Source: Symbiodinium kawagutii (taxonomy: Eukaryota > Sar > Dinophyceae > Suessiales > Symbiodiniaceae). Taken from it: a stretch of 64,000 bases of DNA. The stretch is taken from assembly GCA_009767595.1 (NCBI GenBank), contig VSDK01012283.1, positions 216,589 through 280,588 of the forward strand. The letters run 5' to 3'. Position 1 is the stretch's first letter. The number at the start of each line of letters is the position of its first letter. Made by a program: the position numbers and the translations under genes. This document shows, in pieces, positions 50,148 through 62,197 of this stretch. The notes beneath the pieces are model-generated. The model made no database searches and had not been told where the DNA came from. It worked only from the letters and a program-made list of their open reading frames with translations.

Positions 50148-51041
50148 CATATATATATAGGGAAACCGCCAGTGCCTTGGGGTACACCACGGCGAACTGG
50201 ACAACCCCATGTTCAAGATACGGCATGTAGGTTGACCATTAAATGATAGGGAAACCGCCAGAATTGCTTGTGTGCAGCGCACGACCCCATTGACTTCGGT
50301 GACAGTGCGGCGAACTTGACAAAGCCATGGCTGTACCTTGCAGTTTTGGGGGGTATTCACATTTTGGGGGTAACAATAGATGTGTTCATGTACAATAAAT
50401 CCAAATTAATGTTGTATGCTTAACCATTGTTGTAGATGCTCATATTAATTAATTTGATACCTCCAAAAAATATATGAACAATTTCATGCAGAGATGTGGG
50501 AGTGATTGCGAAATGTCCAGTGGGACGTTCATCTTGGATCTGCCTGGCATAAAGTAAATAACACAACATGTATGTGTACCTTGGGCATGTAGTATTGTAC
50601 ACGATTTAATTTACATATATGAACATGAATTAATATGTACATATATACATACATATAAATACAGATACACATATATTCGCATATCATCTTGCATATCGGT
50701 CATATGGGTGTGAAATGAATGGCCATCACCCGTAACGGCTGGGGGCTACACGGGGGGCCATGGGGGTGTCCATACCCCAACGCTAGGATCTGGTTTCCCA
50801 ACACTCCAAAAACGGTCTCAGCTTTGGACGGTTTTTGCTCAAGCATCTCAGCGTCAGAGAACAAGTTCTCAGGGTGAAACGACATGTGTCATGTCGATAT
50901 GTTTTGATATGACTTGATCCACATGTTGCCAAGTTGTAATGTAATGAATGGATATCATTTGCCAAGTATATTGGTATTTCTGTCGTACTTGTTGCCTCTT
51001 GGTACTTGTGCCACATTTTGTGCGCCCGCGACTTTGACACC
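47771..51041. other. Gene-poor stretch
   Basis: 48940-49066 is a plausible exon (TAEEGLAMDVQKGADLEAEH, then a GT), but a second frame is equally open. A diverged MITE-A lies at 49113-49203. (TA)n tracts are at 50117-50160 and 50578-50690. Two copies of an ATAGGGAAACCGCCAG block lie at 50156 and 50246. Nothing else was recognised. Confidence 0.3.
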
Positions 51042-52086
51042 ATGACTGTCAGAGTGAAGAACTCCTTGTTCTTCAACATTAAGGACAGTCCTTTTTCGCA
51101 AGCAGAGGAGCTGATCACCGAGTCCACCCTGGCCGCCTTGAACACCCGCTATAAGCCCACAGACCAGACGACTGTTTTCTTTGCAGCGGCACGCCAGGCA
51201 GGCCAAGACCCACAAGCGTTGGCGCTCTGCAGAATGTTGCTGGAACGGTGAGGTGATCAACAATTGGGACCACACATGCATGAGTGTCGCACCCCCGGAG
51301 CTACTGCCGATTCTGGCAGAGGAAAGGAAAAAGCGCCGCCGGTATGAGGACTTGGGTCCTGCACCAAAGCGGCAGCGGACAGCTATGGAAGAACTTCGTT
51401 CATGGGCAAACGAATGGCCCATCAAAGAGCGCGTAGTTGGACACAAAATCACTTACAAAGATGAGGACATCGTTCAGTCAGCTGATGGCTATGCTGTGGT
51501 CAAGAACCCTGCAGGGATTTGCGCGGCACGCCTTCGCGTGTCGGAGAAGAACTTCGTTGCCGATCATGCTCAGTTGTTTCAAGATGAGCCATGGTTCAAA
51601 GAGCTCACTCCAGAGGACTGGTGCCAGACCGTTGGCGTAATCACTGACGACGTCGGAGATGCAGTTAATGCCATTAAGATCGTGGTGACGGGCAAGAACC
51701 CGCAGCATTTCACGCTTCCGCTTGTTGAGATGAAGACCAAGAAAATAGCCGGCTATGTCCATTCTACCTACAAGCCCGAAAAGAAAGAGATGTCTATCGC
51801 GCATGTGAAGGTGGATAGTGAACACATGGGAAAGGGCCTTGGTGGCCTTCTCATCGATGCGGCGGAAGATTACAGCCAGACCGTTGGCTGGAGCTGCAAG
51901 AAGACTTACCTATCTGTGCTAAAAGCCAATGCTCGAGCACGTCGATGCTATTTTAAAGCCGGCTTTAAGTTCGAGTCCAGCTCTGCGGCTCATTGGGGTG
52001 CAAAAGATCATGTTGGATCTGAGTGGCAGCGCTGGCGAAAGGTGCACAAGCACGAGCCAGGGAAGAAGAAAAGTGACAAGCAGTAG
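51042..52086 (+). CDS. GNAT-family N-acetyltransferase, 335 aa, with a putative 37-nt intron
   Basis: GNAT enzymes transfer acetyl from acetyl-CoA to an amine; the substrate here is unknown. ATG 51042 opens MTVRVKNSLFFNIKDSPFSQ and runs to CRMLLER, where a stop follows unless 51248-51284 (GTGAGG…ATGAG, 37 nt) is removed. The downstream frame then continues without a break as VAPPELLPILAEERKKRRR to the TAG at 52086. The GNAT core is C-terminal: MSIAHVKVDSEHMGKGLGGL (acetyl-CoA loop, R/Q-x-x-G-x-G/A type) and YLSVLKANARARRCYFKAGF. Basic runs KKRRR and KRQR suggest nuclear location. Apart from the mini-intron the gene is uninterrupted, unlike its neighbours, so it may be a retrocopy. A one-base frameshift is the alternative to the intron. 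If neither is true, an ATG at 51280 still gives 268 codons. Confidence 0.8.
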
Positions 52087-53737
52087 TCAAATCAGCTCTT
52101 TGAAACTGTTCACTCTCCCCAGTCAACAAAATAGATTATACCTTTGGCATGTTTCAGCCGGAAAGAGCCGATAGGAAGCACACTGTTTGTCTATCACAGG
52201 TAAATGCAGCAGCGGTGATAGGACGGATGTGTGCGGTGCTCAAAGTCAGCACCTGCAGTCCACACGTCGTCAGTGTCAGTATCACCGCTCCCTCGATTTC
52301 CGATTAGCGACCAGGGGTCCAATGTGTCATTCCCCACGGTCAACTTTTCAACATGCTCCACCTGGAAGCTGCACGCCCTTCACTGCTTGAAAAGATTATC
52401 AGATGTGTGGAAGTTGAGCCCCACACCGACCTGCTCAGCCTTGTAGCTTTCAATTCGTTCATTTCGCATCCTGGTTGCTGCTATAAGCTTTAAGGCAGTT
52501 TCTTTCACCAGCAAGTTCAAAACTGGATACTTTCAAAGCTGAATCCTTGAAGCACTGCCAGTGAAACGTGCAACATTTGATCGGCAGTTTTGGTTGATTA
52601 CGCTCCTGACCTAGTACTTGTATGACATCTACTAGACCTGCAGCATTGGTTGTGACATCCGCTTTGTACCCCTGGCAATTGCTGCTTGCTTGGCTGGGTT
52701 CGCTATCCAATATGAACCATTCTATTATCCAATGTTAGCCACTGTTAGCCACTGTTGACCATTGTAACCACTGCCAACCACTATCAATCATTACTGTATT
52801 AACCATCATTAACTATTCATCATTATTAACTATTCATCATTATTAACCACCATTCATCATTAACCATTATCAACCACTATTCATCTCATATGAACCATGG
52901 CATTGCTAAGCACTGTCAACCACGATTCATCAACAACTCAGCCTCCGGCTGACCAACAACTCAGCCTGGCCAACCAGCGAGGCGTCTCCGGCATCGCCGA
53001 GCAGCTCGTCGCGAGCGCGAAGCCTCACCACGGAAGGTGCGGCGAAAGTCGGCGGCGATGGCAGGAGTAGGGGGTCAGTAGCAGGACGCCAGTGGTGGTG
53101 GTAGCAGGAGTAGTGGTAGGTAGTAGTTAGTAGTAGCATCAATTGTAAGTACCACCATTAGTAGTACCATCAAGTAGGGGTAGTAGTACCCCTACGTACC
53201 CAAAGGTAGTAGCAGGAGTAATAATAGCAATAATGTAAGTAGCATCAAAGATAGCTCCGGTTGCCATGTGCCTACCGATTGATGAGTAATTACAGGGGTG
53301 GTGGTAGTAATGAGAATATGCGTAGCATTAAAGATAGTGCTTGATAGAGACAAACATTCATAGTGGTCGGTTGGCTGTGAACCAATAATCACAACTGCAA
53401 CATCAACAACACCAACATTTCTTTTTTCCGTCAAACCCCAACATCAAAGTTTCGACTGCCAAGCCATTTTGACTTTGATCAGACGTTCAATTACGGCAAA
53501 ACCGATGTTTCATGAAATCCTTGGAGGGTCAGTGGAGACCCGAAGGCCTTGCTATGCTTTTCCTCAACACTTACTTGCAACCGAAGTCAACTAAATTGCA
53601 AACTAACTAGTTGCTAATGATCTAACTAACCTGTCAAGTACCCTTCATGCCTTCGCCCTAAGGTAGGTAGCTGAACTAACCCCTAGAAACCATGGTTAGT
53701 CACCACTGACCTTCGCCGTGGGGGGGCATCCGAGCAG
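52087..53737. other. 3' flank of the GNAT gene, then degenerate repeats
   Basis: 52700-52930 is CACTGTTAACCATCATTAACC-type DNA. 52945-53070 is a GC-rich patch open in all plus frames and one minus frame, so a possible exon that cannot be assigned. 53090-53340 is GTAGTAGTAGCA-type simple sequence. Confidence 0.4.
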
Positions 53738-54550
53738 GTACCTTGCGGCAAAGTTTGGCGGAACTGCAAGATGCAGAGGAGCGCTTTGGGGCTCAAGACC
53801 TTCGAGCCACTTGGGCCGCTGTCGTATGCTGGACACCCCTAGCCCTCCAGTTACCACTATAGGTAAGTGACCAACCCCAAAAAAACGATGGTAACCAGCT
53901 GGTTACCAGTGGCAACTGGAAGGGTAGGGTACTATTGTTGATTGTAAGCACGTATGACATGAGACTAAGCATGGTTCCTACATTTCAATGATGGTTAATA
54001 TGCCTAGCAATCAGGTCAGTGATGGCAAACAATGCTTAAGAATGGGTAATCATGCTTGATTAGTCCAAAACGTCACAAAGCACTAGTAAACACTACTCAC
54101 CATTAGCAGCAGTTCTCAGTGGTCATCAATCACTTAATCACTATGTATCACTGTAATCATTCATCATTTTTCACTGCAATGTATCCTTGTCAGGTTTTAA
54201 GCAGTCTTTGTTCGCTCAAGGTTGGGGATCGTTGTGTTTTTCTGAGGGTTTCTTGGATGTGCAGCTGGGGTCATAACCAGGCTTATAAACCTTTAAATAA
54301 CGTAGCTTATGACCCCCTAGAACCATGGTTAGGTCCCAGTTTCCAAGTGGGGATGCACACCCAAGTTGAAGCCAACTGAAAGAACAGCCACCATCAACGT
54401 CCTTACGTTGAGGTGGCTGGTTGCCTCAGAAGACTGGCGGCCTTGCTGGCCACGCAGGGACGTGCTGCGCAAGCAATCCCACTGTGGCGCCATGGCAGAA
54501 AGGTGGTGACCATCCAGTTGCAGGGGCCAACCGGTGCCATGGATCTATGA
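53738..54550 (+). CDS. Helical-repeat (TPR-like) protein gene, two candidate exons including the last
   Basis: Exon 53738-53823 (acceptor cgagcag, GT donor gtatgc) reads TLRQSLAELQDAEERFGAQD then LRATWAAV. Exon 54430-54550 (acceptor ttgcctcag) reads RLAALLATQGRAAQAIPLWR and ends AMDL-TGA. The LA-x-LL-x-x-x-G-R-x-x-x-A-I spacing is TPR-like, but two short exons are not enough for a family call. Their phases do not join directly, so at least one exon between or a different boundary is needed. Exons upstream were not found. Confidence 0.4.
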
Positions 54551-56080
54551 CCATCTGTGACCACTTTTTTGCGAATCACGCGGATGATTTTTTCACTATC
54601 ATATTGATCTAGATCAATACCAAAGGTATATAATTTGATCAACCAGTGATATTGATTTGCATTAAAAGCATTCGAAATCCAATAACAAAAAGTGTATGAA
54701 CAAGCATTGATCAAAAGCTAATGGCTCTATTGGTGTTATCGGTATTAATGACAGCTGGCCAGTTGGTATGGTTGAGGACTCCCCCCCAAAGCACCGGCAA
54801 CCTCAAGGGAGCCCTGTCATTTGGGGGAAACGGCTGAACTCGGAGGATGGTGGTGGATGGTCACAGCATCAGAATAAGGTAGCAATGGAAAATCCCCATT
54901 CTCAATAGGTAAGTAGTCTACAAATGGCGAATTATCCATTGCTATCCATTTGATCTGAGGGAGATCCCGTGGCCCACAGCGACGATCCCTGGCTGGATTC
55001 TCCCCAGCGCATAGCTGCGCTTGTGAATGATTTTGGATGCTTGAGCTTGGTTGAGAGTTAAACATAAGGATCTAATACTATGAATACTATCATACTATCA
55101 TCATGTTTTGATATCAACGATATTTTTTTCAGTAAGCACAACTCATAATGATGAACAAGGGTGTACTGTTGCAGTTTATATTACTTAACAATTATCATGA
55201 TACCCCAAAATAATGACCAATTATCAATTTTTGATTTGAACTGTAGACCTGGTGTGACCCACCGATGCTGGCAGCACCTGTGCCCAGGATACGAGTCCTT
55301 GAGATTGAGAGACCCTGGCTGGGAAGCAAACATCAAGATGTGCTTGCCTTGGAAGGTCGCTTGGATCTGAGGACAGGCTGGAGGCTGGAGGCTAGCCTGT
55401 CCACTCAGATGGGCATGCCGTGCTTCTGCAGTTGTACGCATTGATGTGGTGCCCCAGAATTTTGCTTGAGCTTTTTTTGAAGATCTGAATGACATTGAAG
55501 CACAACATGGAAAATTGGAACCGCCAATTGATGACTACTCAGATTTTTTGGATGAATCAAGGGCCCCTTGGGAGTACCACATGCCGGGGGTCTCGGCAAA
55601 GACATCGTTCGGGCCCAAATCATGGTTGAGTATCAGGGAATGGCGGCTATCGCTCAGCAATGGTAAAGCAAACCCCAATGAACACCAGCAATGTCAGCAA
55701 ATTTTTGGCTGCGAAGTGATGCTTGGAAAGTAGCAGCAGAGATTCAAGGCGGACTACGTTTTGATTGCTCATTTACAGTTCCTTCTCCCACAGCTGATGA
55801 GCATTTCGAAAAACAAACTGTTTGAATGAGGCTGCTTGTCATTGGTGACATCGATTTCACTACCTGTCATTCAACGTGGCATGCCAACATCATGGTTGAC
55901 TCTACATAGAGACTATAGTATCAATGTATTTCCTTTGTTTTTTTTGGATATCTCTATACAATCTTGTAACTTTTGTAGGTCTCATCCGCCCATAGTGAAC
56001 CATCCAAGCATCAACTGATCAACGACTGACCCCCGTAGGTCTCTTTGAAGTCGACGGTTCCATCCTTCCATAGGTGTGAG
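54551..56080. other. No gene firmly recognised
   Basis: Open natural-looking stretches at 55235-55370 (GYESLRLRDPGWEANIKMCL) and 55515-55730 (DDYSDFLDESRAPWEYHMPG) are weak exon candidates on the plus strand. The rest is AT-rich. Confidence 0.3.
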
Positions 56081-56199
56081 ATGGCTGTGAGTCAAAACCC
56101 TGTACCCCTGGTTCCCCTACTATTAACCATTGTTTTCCTTATTATTGGTTGGTTATTATCCATCATTATTGGTGGGTTAATATTGACCCATAGCCAGAT
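56081..56199. repeat. MITE-B, best-preserved copy (119 bp)
   Basis: Left arm ATGGCTGTGAGTCAAAACCC, right arm TTAATATTGACCCATAGCCA. The centre reads CCCTACTATTAACCATTG and TTATTATTGGTTGGTTATT. A more diverged relative lies at 56639-56742. Confidence 0.85.
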
Positions 56200-56286
56200 G
56201 GTGTCTTCGCTCTATCCGAAGCACGAACGGTGTCCGTTCGGTGTGGCCGTGCTGGGCTGTGCTGCCGTGGCCTGAGGACTTCTGAG

Positions 56287-56368
56287 AGAACAGCTGCGCC
56301 AGTGCCTCAGCGAAGACGCTGCGGCTGCTTACGAGGCAAGACTTCAGCAGGGGCGACGGAACCCCTAA
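56287..56368 (+). CDS. Candidate terminal exon, unrecognised
   Basis: After cttctgag the frame reads EQLRQCLSEDAAAAYEARLQ then QGRRNP and TAA, a helical C-terminus. It follows a MITE-B copy by 87 bp. It belongs to an unidentified gene, perhaps the one hinted at by the preceding patches. Confidence 0.4.
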
Positions 56369-57059
56369 GGGAACGGGATACTAACCGCTTGAGGGAGAGA
56401 ACAAGGGAGAAGAAGTGAATGATGTGTGCGGAAGAGATGATTGATTCATTTCATTTGATTTCGGTTTTGTTTGGCGGATACTTGATCGAAGCTGGTTGAA
56501 ATGGTTGCTGACTACATGTGCATTAGCACACAGGATTGAGCCAAAGCTCGAACCTTCCCCAATGATTGGTAAAGTGAGCAGGTCCAACAGTTTGCTTACG
56601 GTTGCTGATGGTTATTCGACAGGTTATTTTTCGAAGTGGTTGTGGGTCAATGTTCGTCAATCAACAAATGGCTAGATGAACATCCCAACAAAGACTAGTT
56701 TGGGATGTGAATTGGGGGTACAGGGTATTGACGAACAGCCAGATACGTCTGCAAAGGAGGATGATGATCATTCATGACATGGATATGACACAACATGTAT
56801 CTTGTAGATTTGCGCCATGGACATGGGCACAAGTCCATATGTTTGGTCGATAGATCTGGACGCAACCGGATGCATCCTGTGTAGTAAGTCTTATATGCTT
56901 ACACGCACCACTACACAACCATATGCATTTATCTATCTGAGATGTATAGATATGTAAATATAATTATACGTACATATATGCGCACCCATATTTATATACA
57001 CACATATGTATACACAGAGAGTTACATGCACATATATATTGTGATAGCTTTTTGTGCAG
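56369..57059. other. No gene; TACATA simple sequence at 56890-57040
   Basis: Contains a diverged MITE-B relative (56639-56742) and an AT-rich CATATATGCGCAC tract. Nothing else was recognised. Confidence 0.4.
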
Positions 57060-60000
57060 CAACGTTTTTGGTGCTTGAAACCTCCTTTCCCCAGCAGACA
57101 CAACGCACGGCAGCGCGGAAGGAGGGCGGTCTCGCCACTGCAACGGAAGCCCTGCAGCCCGAGCTGCGGCAACGTGCCAACAGCGATTTGACGCACAGCG
57201 TCCTGGTGGGCCGCTCTGCAGCCACCATTGGTGTGGCCTCTGCAGCAGCCCTTGGCAGCGCTGTGGTGAGCGGCACGTTGACTGCAGGTGGGAGGAAAAG
57301 GTTTGCAGAGGCTAGTTTTCGTAAAGTGTTTTTTTTAAAGATGATAGTTTTTGCTGAGCAGCAGTGCTCTGCTAGTTTTAGTTTTTCATGCCAGGATATT
57401 GCATGTAGATCTATGTTAGTGGGGAGTCATTATCCTTTACTTTAGATTCTGAGCAGTGCTGTTAGGCCAGTTCGGACTCGGCTGTCACGGGCCAAACTCC
57501 TTCCCATCCTGGTTGTTATGATTGTTTTGGTTGCTACGCAGGGTCATGGTTGGCACCCGCCTTGTTCAGAGTTGACTAATCACCGAGGAATACCAGTCAT
57601 TACGCACTAGAACCAATCCATGACCCATGTAACCGTGAACAGCAACGGGCGCCAATTGCTTACCATCATTGGCCACAATCAGCTGACAGTATTCAACTAT
57701 AAACTATCAACAAATCGTGTCTCCAGACCATCGAATACTTCCACTATTTATCAATAAATCAACCATGATTAGCCATCAATAAGCCATGAAAAGAGCCAAG
57801 CAAGCCATTTTCACCATGATTTTCAGCCAAATAAGCCATGATAAGAGCCATTTTCACCATGATTTTTAGCCATCTTCATGGCCTACCGTTTCGCTTCCAG
57901 GTTTCAGTGCCGTGTCATCCACCTGTTCCATGGTTGGAAACGTGGGGACCTCCCTGGTGTCCATGGCCGCGCGTTCCAGCACCCGAGTTCTGCTCGGGGC
58001 GGCTGCTGCGCCGGAGCGTCTCGGTGTGACGGCTTCGCGGGTGGCAGTTGGGTGGACCACATGGTGATGATAGGTGATTTTCATGATTAATAACCTATAA
58101 TAGGTGATAATAGGTGGTTATCATGGTTAATAATCTATTTTCATGGTGATAATGGGTGATGATGACAATTGATAATGGTTAATAAGCAATAGGTGATTAT
58201 CATAGCGGTTAATCTTATGATAATAGGTGATGATCATGGTTAATAATAGGGGTTCATACGCAACAAGAATAGGTGATTGTAGGTGATTATCATGGTTAAT
58301 GAGCTATAGTAGATGCTTTGATTATTATATGTTTGGATTATCATAGGTGATTATAATGGTTAATAGTGGGTAATAGGTGATCACAATAATGTTGATTACA
58401 ATATGTAGTATTTTTTAATTATTACTATAATAGGTGATTGTATTGGTTAATAGTAGGGGTTAGTAAGCAACAAGAATAGTGGATATACCAACTACTATAT
58501 ATGGGTGTTTCTCAAAATGGGGGTACCCCTGAATCATCCAATATTGACAATTTCTAATTAACAGTAAATCAACCATTTTGTGGGTTCCCAATTTTGAGAA
58601 GCCACCACATGGTTGTGGCTGTTGAGAATGAATGGATGACATGTAGAGGTGGTGGTTTCCCAAATTCTGAATTGGAAACTTCGAAACCTTGCATCTACCT
58701 TTGGGTGTTTCTCAAAATGAGGGTGCCCCCAAAATGGTTGGTTTAGTACTATCAATGCTTTCTATTAGATGATTTGGGGGTACCCCCATTTTAATAAACC
58801 ACCACATGCTGATTACTAGTGATGCTTTATTGATAATGCCTCATGATGCTTCAATGATGATGGTTCAATCGATAATGATCACCATCATGATACATCATTA
58901 TTGATTACTAGTGATGCTTTATTTGCTGGTTAATAAGCCACCACATGATGCTTCAATGATGATGCTTTATCACGATGGTTGCTGGTGATGGTTCGAAGAC
59001 TAAGGCTGGTCGAGTTGCGGCTTAATGATGATTAGAGCCATTGAGTGATGGTTTAATCATGAATAATGGTGGTTTAATGGTGGTTCAAATGTGGTTTAAT
59101 GGTGGTTTAACCATGAATAATGGTGGTTTAATGGTGGTTCAAATGTGGTTTAATGGTGGTTTAACCATGAATAATGGTGGTTTAATGGTGGTTAATGGTG
59201 GTTTAATGGTTTAGTTATGGCTTGATGACGATTAGTGATGGTGGTTTGATGGTGGTTCAGGGTGGTCAAATAAAGGTTAATCATGCTTAATCTGTCGCGG
59301 GATAAGAACGGCTATTTATGGTGATCAACGTGAAAGATGGGATGGCCATCTGCTGGCTTATTGGGATTATGATAGCCGTTGCAACGAATTCTATCGATGA
59401 CACCAAGCAGTATAGCAAGGTATAGCCAATGATTATTGACCACAGCAAATGTCGGTGTGTGATGAAGATAGCTACGTTCGGGGTTCGTTCATGTTGGCCT
59501 TGTGTAAGAAGAAACAGTTCGGAAATCAAGCCCCAAATCTGAAAAGTACCTTTGAATACTATCTTACATACATTTGGTATAATGTTGTCTGTATCCACAC
59601 ATGTGCATTTCATGTGTACATTCGTTCATGCTTGGTGGTTTCTTCAAATGGGGGTACCCCAAGAGGGGTTGGTTTATCACTATAAATGTGAATATTGGAT
59701 CATTTGGCACAGGGGGTCCCCCATTTTGATTGGCCACTATATTTCGATGTCTGGATGTTTTGAGATACGCAGTTGATCGATGTCTTGTCAAAGGATTTCA
59801 CATACATCAGTTGATTCATCACTTGGTCCTCCAACCGATGCTTCAGAATGGAACTCCAGGTGCCGTTGTGAACCATGAAGCACTACTATCCATTATTTTA
59901 CCACGATCAACCCCCACCATCATTGCTAACCTTTATTAACCATTATAATCCACCATTATGAACCATTGCAAACCACTATTGACCATCATTATTCATCATT

Positions 60001-60702
60001 AACTACTCAACCATCATTAAGATTAATTGAGTACTTCACCGTCATTACCTACTTATCCATCATTATTACCGCTTAACCATTAACTACTCCACCATTCTTC
60101 ACAATCATTATATAACCATTATCAACCATTATGATTGACCACCAGAATTGCCACTATTAACCACTATTAAGCATCATTGTTATTCATCATTGTTATTCAT
60201 CATCAACTACTTGTACCATCATTATCATTCATCATTAACTGCGTAACCACTATTGACCATTATTAACCACTCTTGACCTCTATTCATCACCATAATTGCC
60301 ATTAACCACCAATAGCCACTATTAATTAGTACTAGCCAACCATTACTTACCCACTATAGTTAACCACTCTTAACCTTTAAACCTAAAAGCTATAGTTAGA
60401 ACCCACTATAAACCACCATAATTGCCATCATCAACCACTATTGATTGGTGGGCAATACCACTAGTAACCATCAACCATATTCATCATCAACTACTTAACC
60501 ATCATCAGGATCAATCAACTACTTAACCATCATCAACCACTACTACCCACCATTCATTCCTTCACCACGCCTTCCCACCCTGCGGCCGGCGCCCCTCAGC
60601 TCGGTGGTGGCTGCAACCTCCACGGCCGTGGGCATGGCGTCCTCGGGCACCCTCAACTTGGCGCAGGGCGCCGCCGGCGTGGCCGTGAACGCGGCCTCGC
60701 AG
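57060..60702 (+). CDS. Ala/Ser-rich protein gene, three exons, partial
   Basis: Exons: 57060-57287 (GT donor), 57901-58036 (GC donor) and 60600-60702 (GT donor gtgcac), with matching phases. The first contains LATATEALQPELRQRANSDL and GVASAAALGSAVVSGTLT. The second contains GFSAVSSTCSMVGNVGTSLV and LLGAAAAPERLGVTAS. The third contains TSTAVGMASSGTLNLAQGAA. All three show the same Gly/Ala/Ser/Val helix-like pattern with regularly spaced small residues, which supports one gene. I do not recognise a family; a membrane-associated or structural role is only a guess. Both ends are missing. The 2.5-kb intron 58037-60599 is filled with simple repeats and three MITE-A copies. Confidence 0.5.
58499..58612. 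repeat. MITE-A copy
   Basis: Left arm ATATGGGTGTTTCTCAAAAT, right arm ATTTTGAGAAGCCACCACAT, inner text AATCATCCAATATTGAC and AATCAACCATTTTGTGGG. Confidence 0.85.
58701..58806. repeat. MITE-A copy
   Basis: Left arm TTGGGTGTTTCTCAAAATGA, right arm ATTTTAATAAACCACCACAT. The inner segment is inverted relative to the copy 90 bp upstream. Confidence 0.85.
59633..59742. repeat. MITE-A copy
   Basis: Left arm TGGTGGTTTCTTCAAATGGG, right arm CATTTTGATTGGCCACTATA, inner text GGTTGGTTTATCACTATAAA. Confidence 0.8.
59880..60560. repeat. Degenerate CCATTATTAACCACTATT repeats
   Basis: C/A-rich on the plus strand: the complement type of the G/T-rich block at 58050-59300. It is built of AACCACTATTAACCATCATT variants and ends just before the exon at 60600. 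Confidence 0.85.
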
Positions 60703-60767
60703 GTGCACAAACGCGGACCGGCTCAGGTTGAGATAATGAGATGATACAGTTATATAATTAACCATAG

Positions 60768-61050
60768 GTGATAGGGGATGATAACTAGCAATTATAGGGG
60801 ATATACACCAACTATATGGAATAATATGGTTAATAGTGGCTAATAATATGGCGGTCAATAGTAACCAACCAATAACCATGGTTAACTAGCTGCTTAATGC
60901 TTAATCATAGGAATCATAGGGGATGATATCATTAGCAATGATCATATTATGGCTGGTTTAGCTGATTAATTAATCATAGGGGATAATAACTAGCAATTAT
61001 AAGCGATATATATATATATACCAACTATATGGAATGATATGGTTAATACT
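60768..61050. repeat. 50-bp block repeated (also at 34268)
   Basis: ATAGGGGATGATAACTAGCA followed by ATTATAGGGGATATACACC and CAACTATATGGAAT starts near 60768, and again near 60975 with a TA expansion. The same block precedes MITE-B at 34312. Confidence 0.7.
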
Positions 61051-61102
61051 CGTTGATTAATGATGATTTATAGTTGTTAACAATGGTTAATAGTGGCTAA
61101 TA

Positions 61103-61317
61103 ATATGGCTATGGGTCAATATTAATTAACCAACTAACGGGGGTTAGAAACCAACAAAACAATAGGGAAAACAATGGTTAATAGTGGGGGAACCAGGGGG
61201 ATGGGTATGATGATGATGATGATGATGAGGATGATGATGATGAGGATGATAATGATGATGATGATGATGATGAGGATGATGATGATGAGGATGATAATGA
61301 TGATGATGATGATGATG

Positions 61318-61350
<33 letters not shown>

Positions 61351-61352
61351 GT
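61103..61352. repeat. MITE-B copy running into a (GATGAT)n microsatellite
   Basis: Left arm ATATGGCTATGGGTCAATAT and the standard centre are present, but after AACCAGGGGGATGGG the right arm is replaced by (ATG)n/(AGGATGATG)n up to 61352. The microsatellite seems to have grown from, or deleted, the right arm. Confidence 0.8.
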
Positions 61353-62197
61353 AAGGTTATCATGATGACAATGGTATCATTATGATAATGTACGATTAAT
61401 TATCAAGGTACCTTGTCTCATAATGAATGAGATACCTATTATAATGATGATGATGGTATAAGTAGATTCCTACCATGATGGTAATGATGATAAGGTAATC
61501 ATAATGATAAGGTATCCCTTATAGATCCTTATAGAGCTGGATTTACTAATAATGATTAGGTTTCAGAGAATGAGATACCTAGATTAGTATGATTATAGAT
61601 TTGAGATATTGATAGCTCTTCTTTTTAGGATCTATAAGGATTTACTAATGACAATGATGGTGTACGTAGATTCCTGCCATGATGATAATGATGATAAGTA
61701 TAATAATAATAATAATGATCATGATTATTACCATTATTTTGATTATAGATCCTTATAGGGCTATCCTTACAGATCCTTATAGGGATTAATAATAAGGTAG
61801 CTAAGGGCTATATTTATTTCTAATGAGCTATATTTATTGATAATGATACTAATAATAATGATAATTAGAATGATAAACATGATAATGCTGATAACAGCAA
61901 TGAGAATGGTAATAGTAATGATGATTTCTCTTTCAATTCCAGGTAAGATATGAGATGGGAAAAGCCAGACATATTTAAGGTGGAAATGTCATTAGGCATA
62001 TATTATATATGCGAACATATAAATAACATGACAGAGACATTTGACATATAATTTGAAATATTCATATGTAAACATATAGAGATTTATTTTTTCCATTCCA
62101 GGGCTCATGAGATAGAACCCCGTGCCACATGCATGTCCTAATCCGGATCACTTTTGGTAGTCTGGCAAAAAAAGTTGATCATATATGGTCCCGTGTT
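61353..62197. other. AT-rich degenerate ATGATAATGATGA DNA
   Basis: Repeated TAGATTCCTACCATGATGGT-type phrases (61464 and 61668) and TTATAGATCCTTATAG (61517, 61744, 61770). No gene is seen. Confidence 0.6.

Larger units (their letters stand above)
58050..59300. repeat. Degenerate GGTGATTATCATGGTTAATAA and GGTGGTTTAATGGTGG repeats
   Basis: G/T-rich on the plus strand. At 59040-59200 a 60-bp unit containing ACCATGAATAATGGTGG is repeated three times. It is interrupted by MITE-A copies at 58499-58612 and 58701-58806. Confidence 0.85.

Noticed and set aside
51005..51030. Possible relict dinoflagellate spliced leader before the GNAT ATG (GTGCCACATTTTGTGC)
   Set aside because: It resembles the leader core only with gaps and mismatches, which is not better than chance in this AT-rich flank.
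61174..61365. Poly-Met / poly-Ser ORFs
   Set aside because: Readings of the ATG/GATGAG microsatellite.
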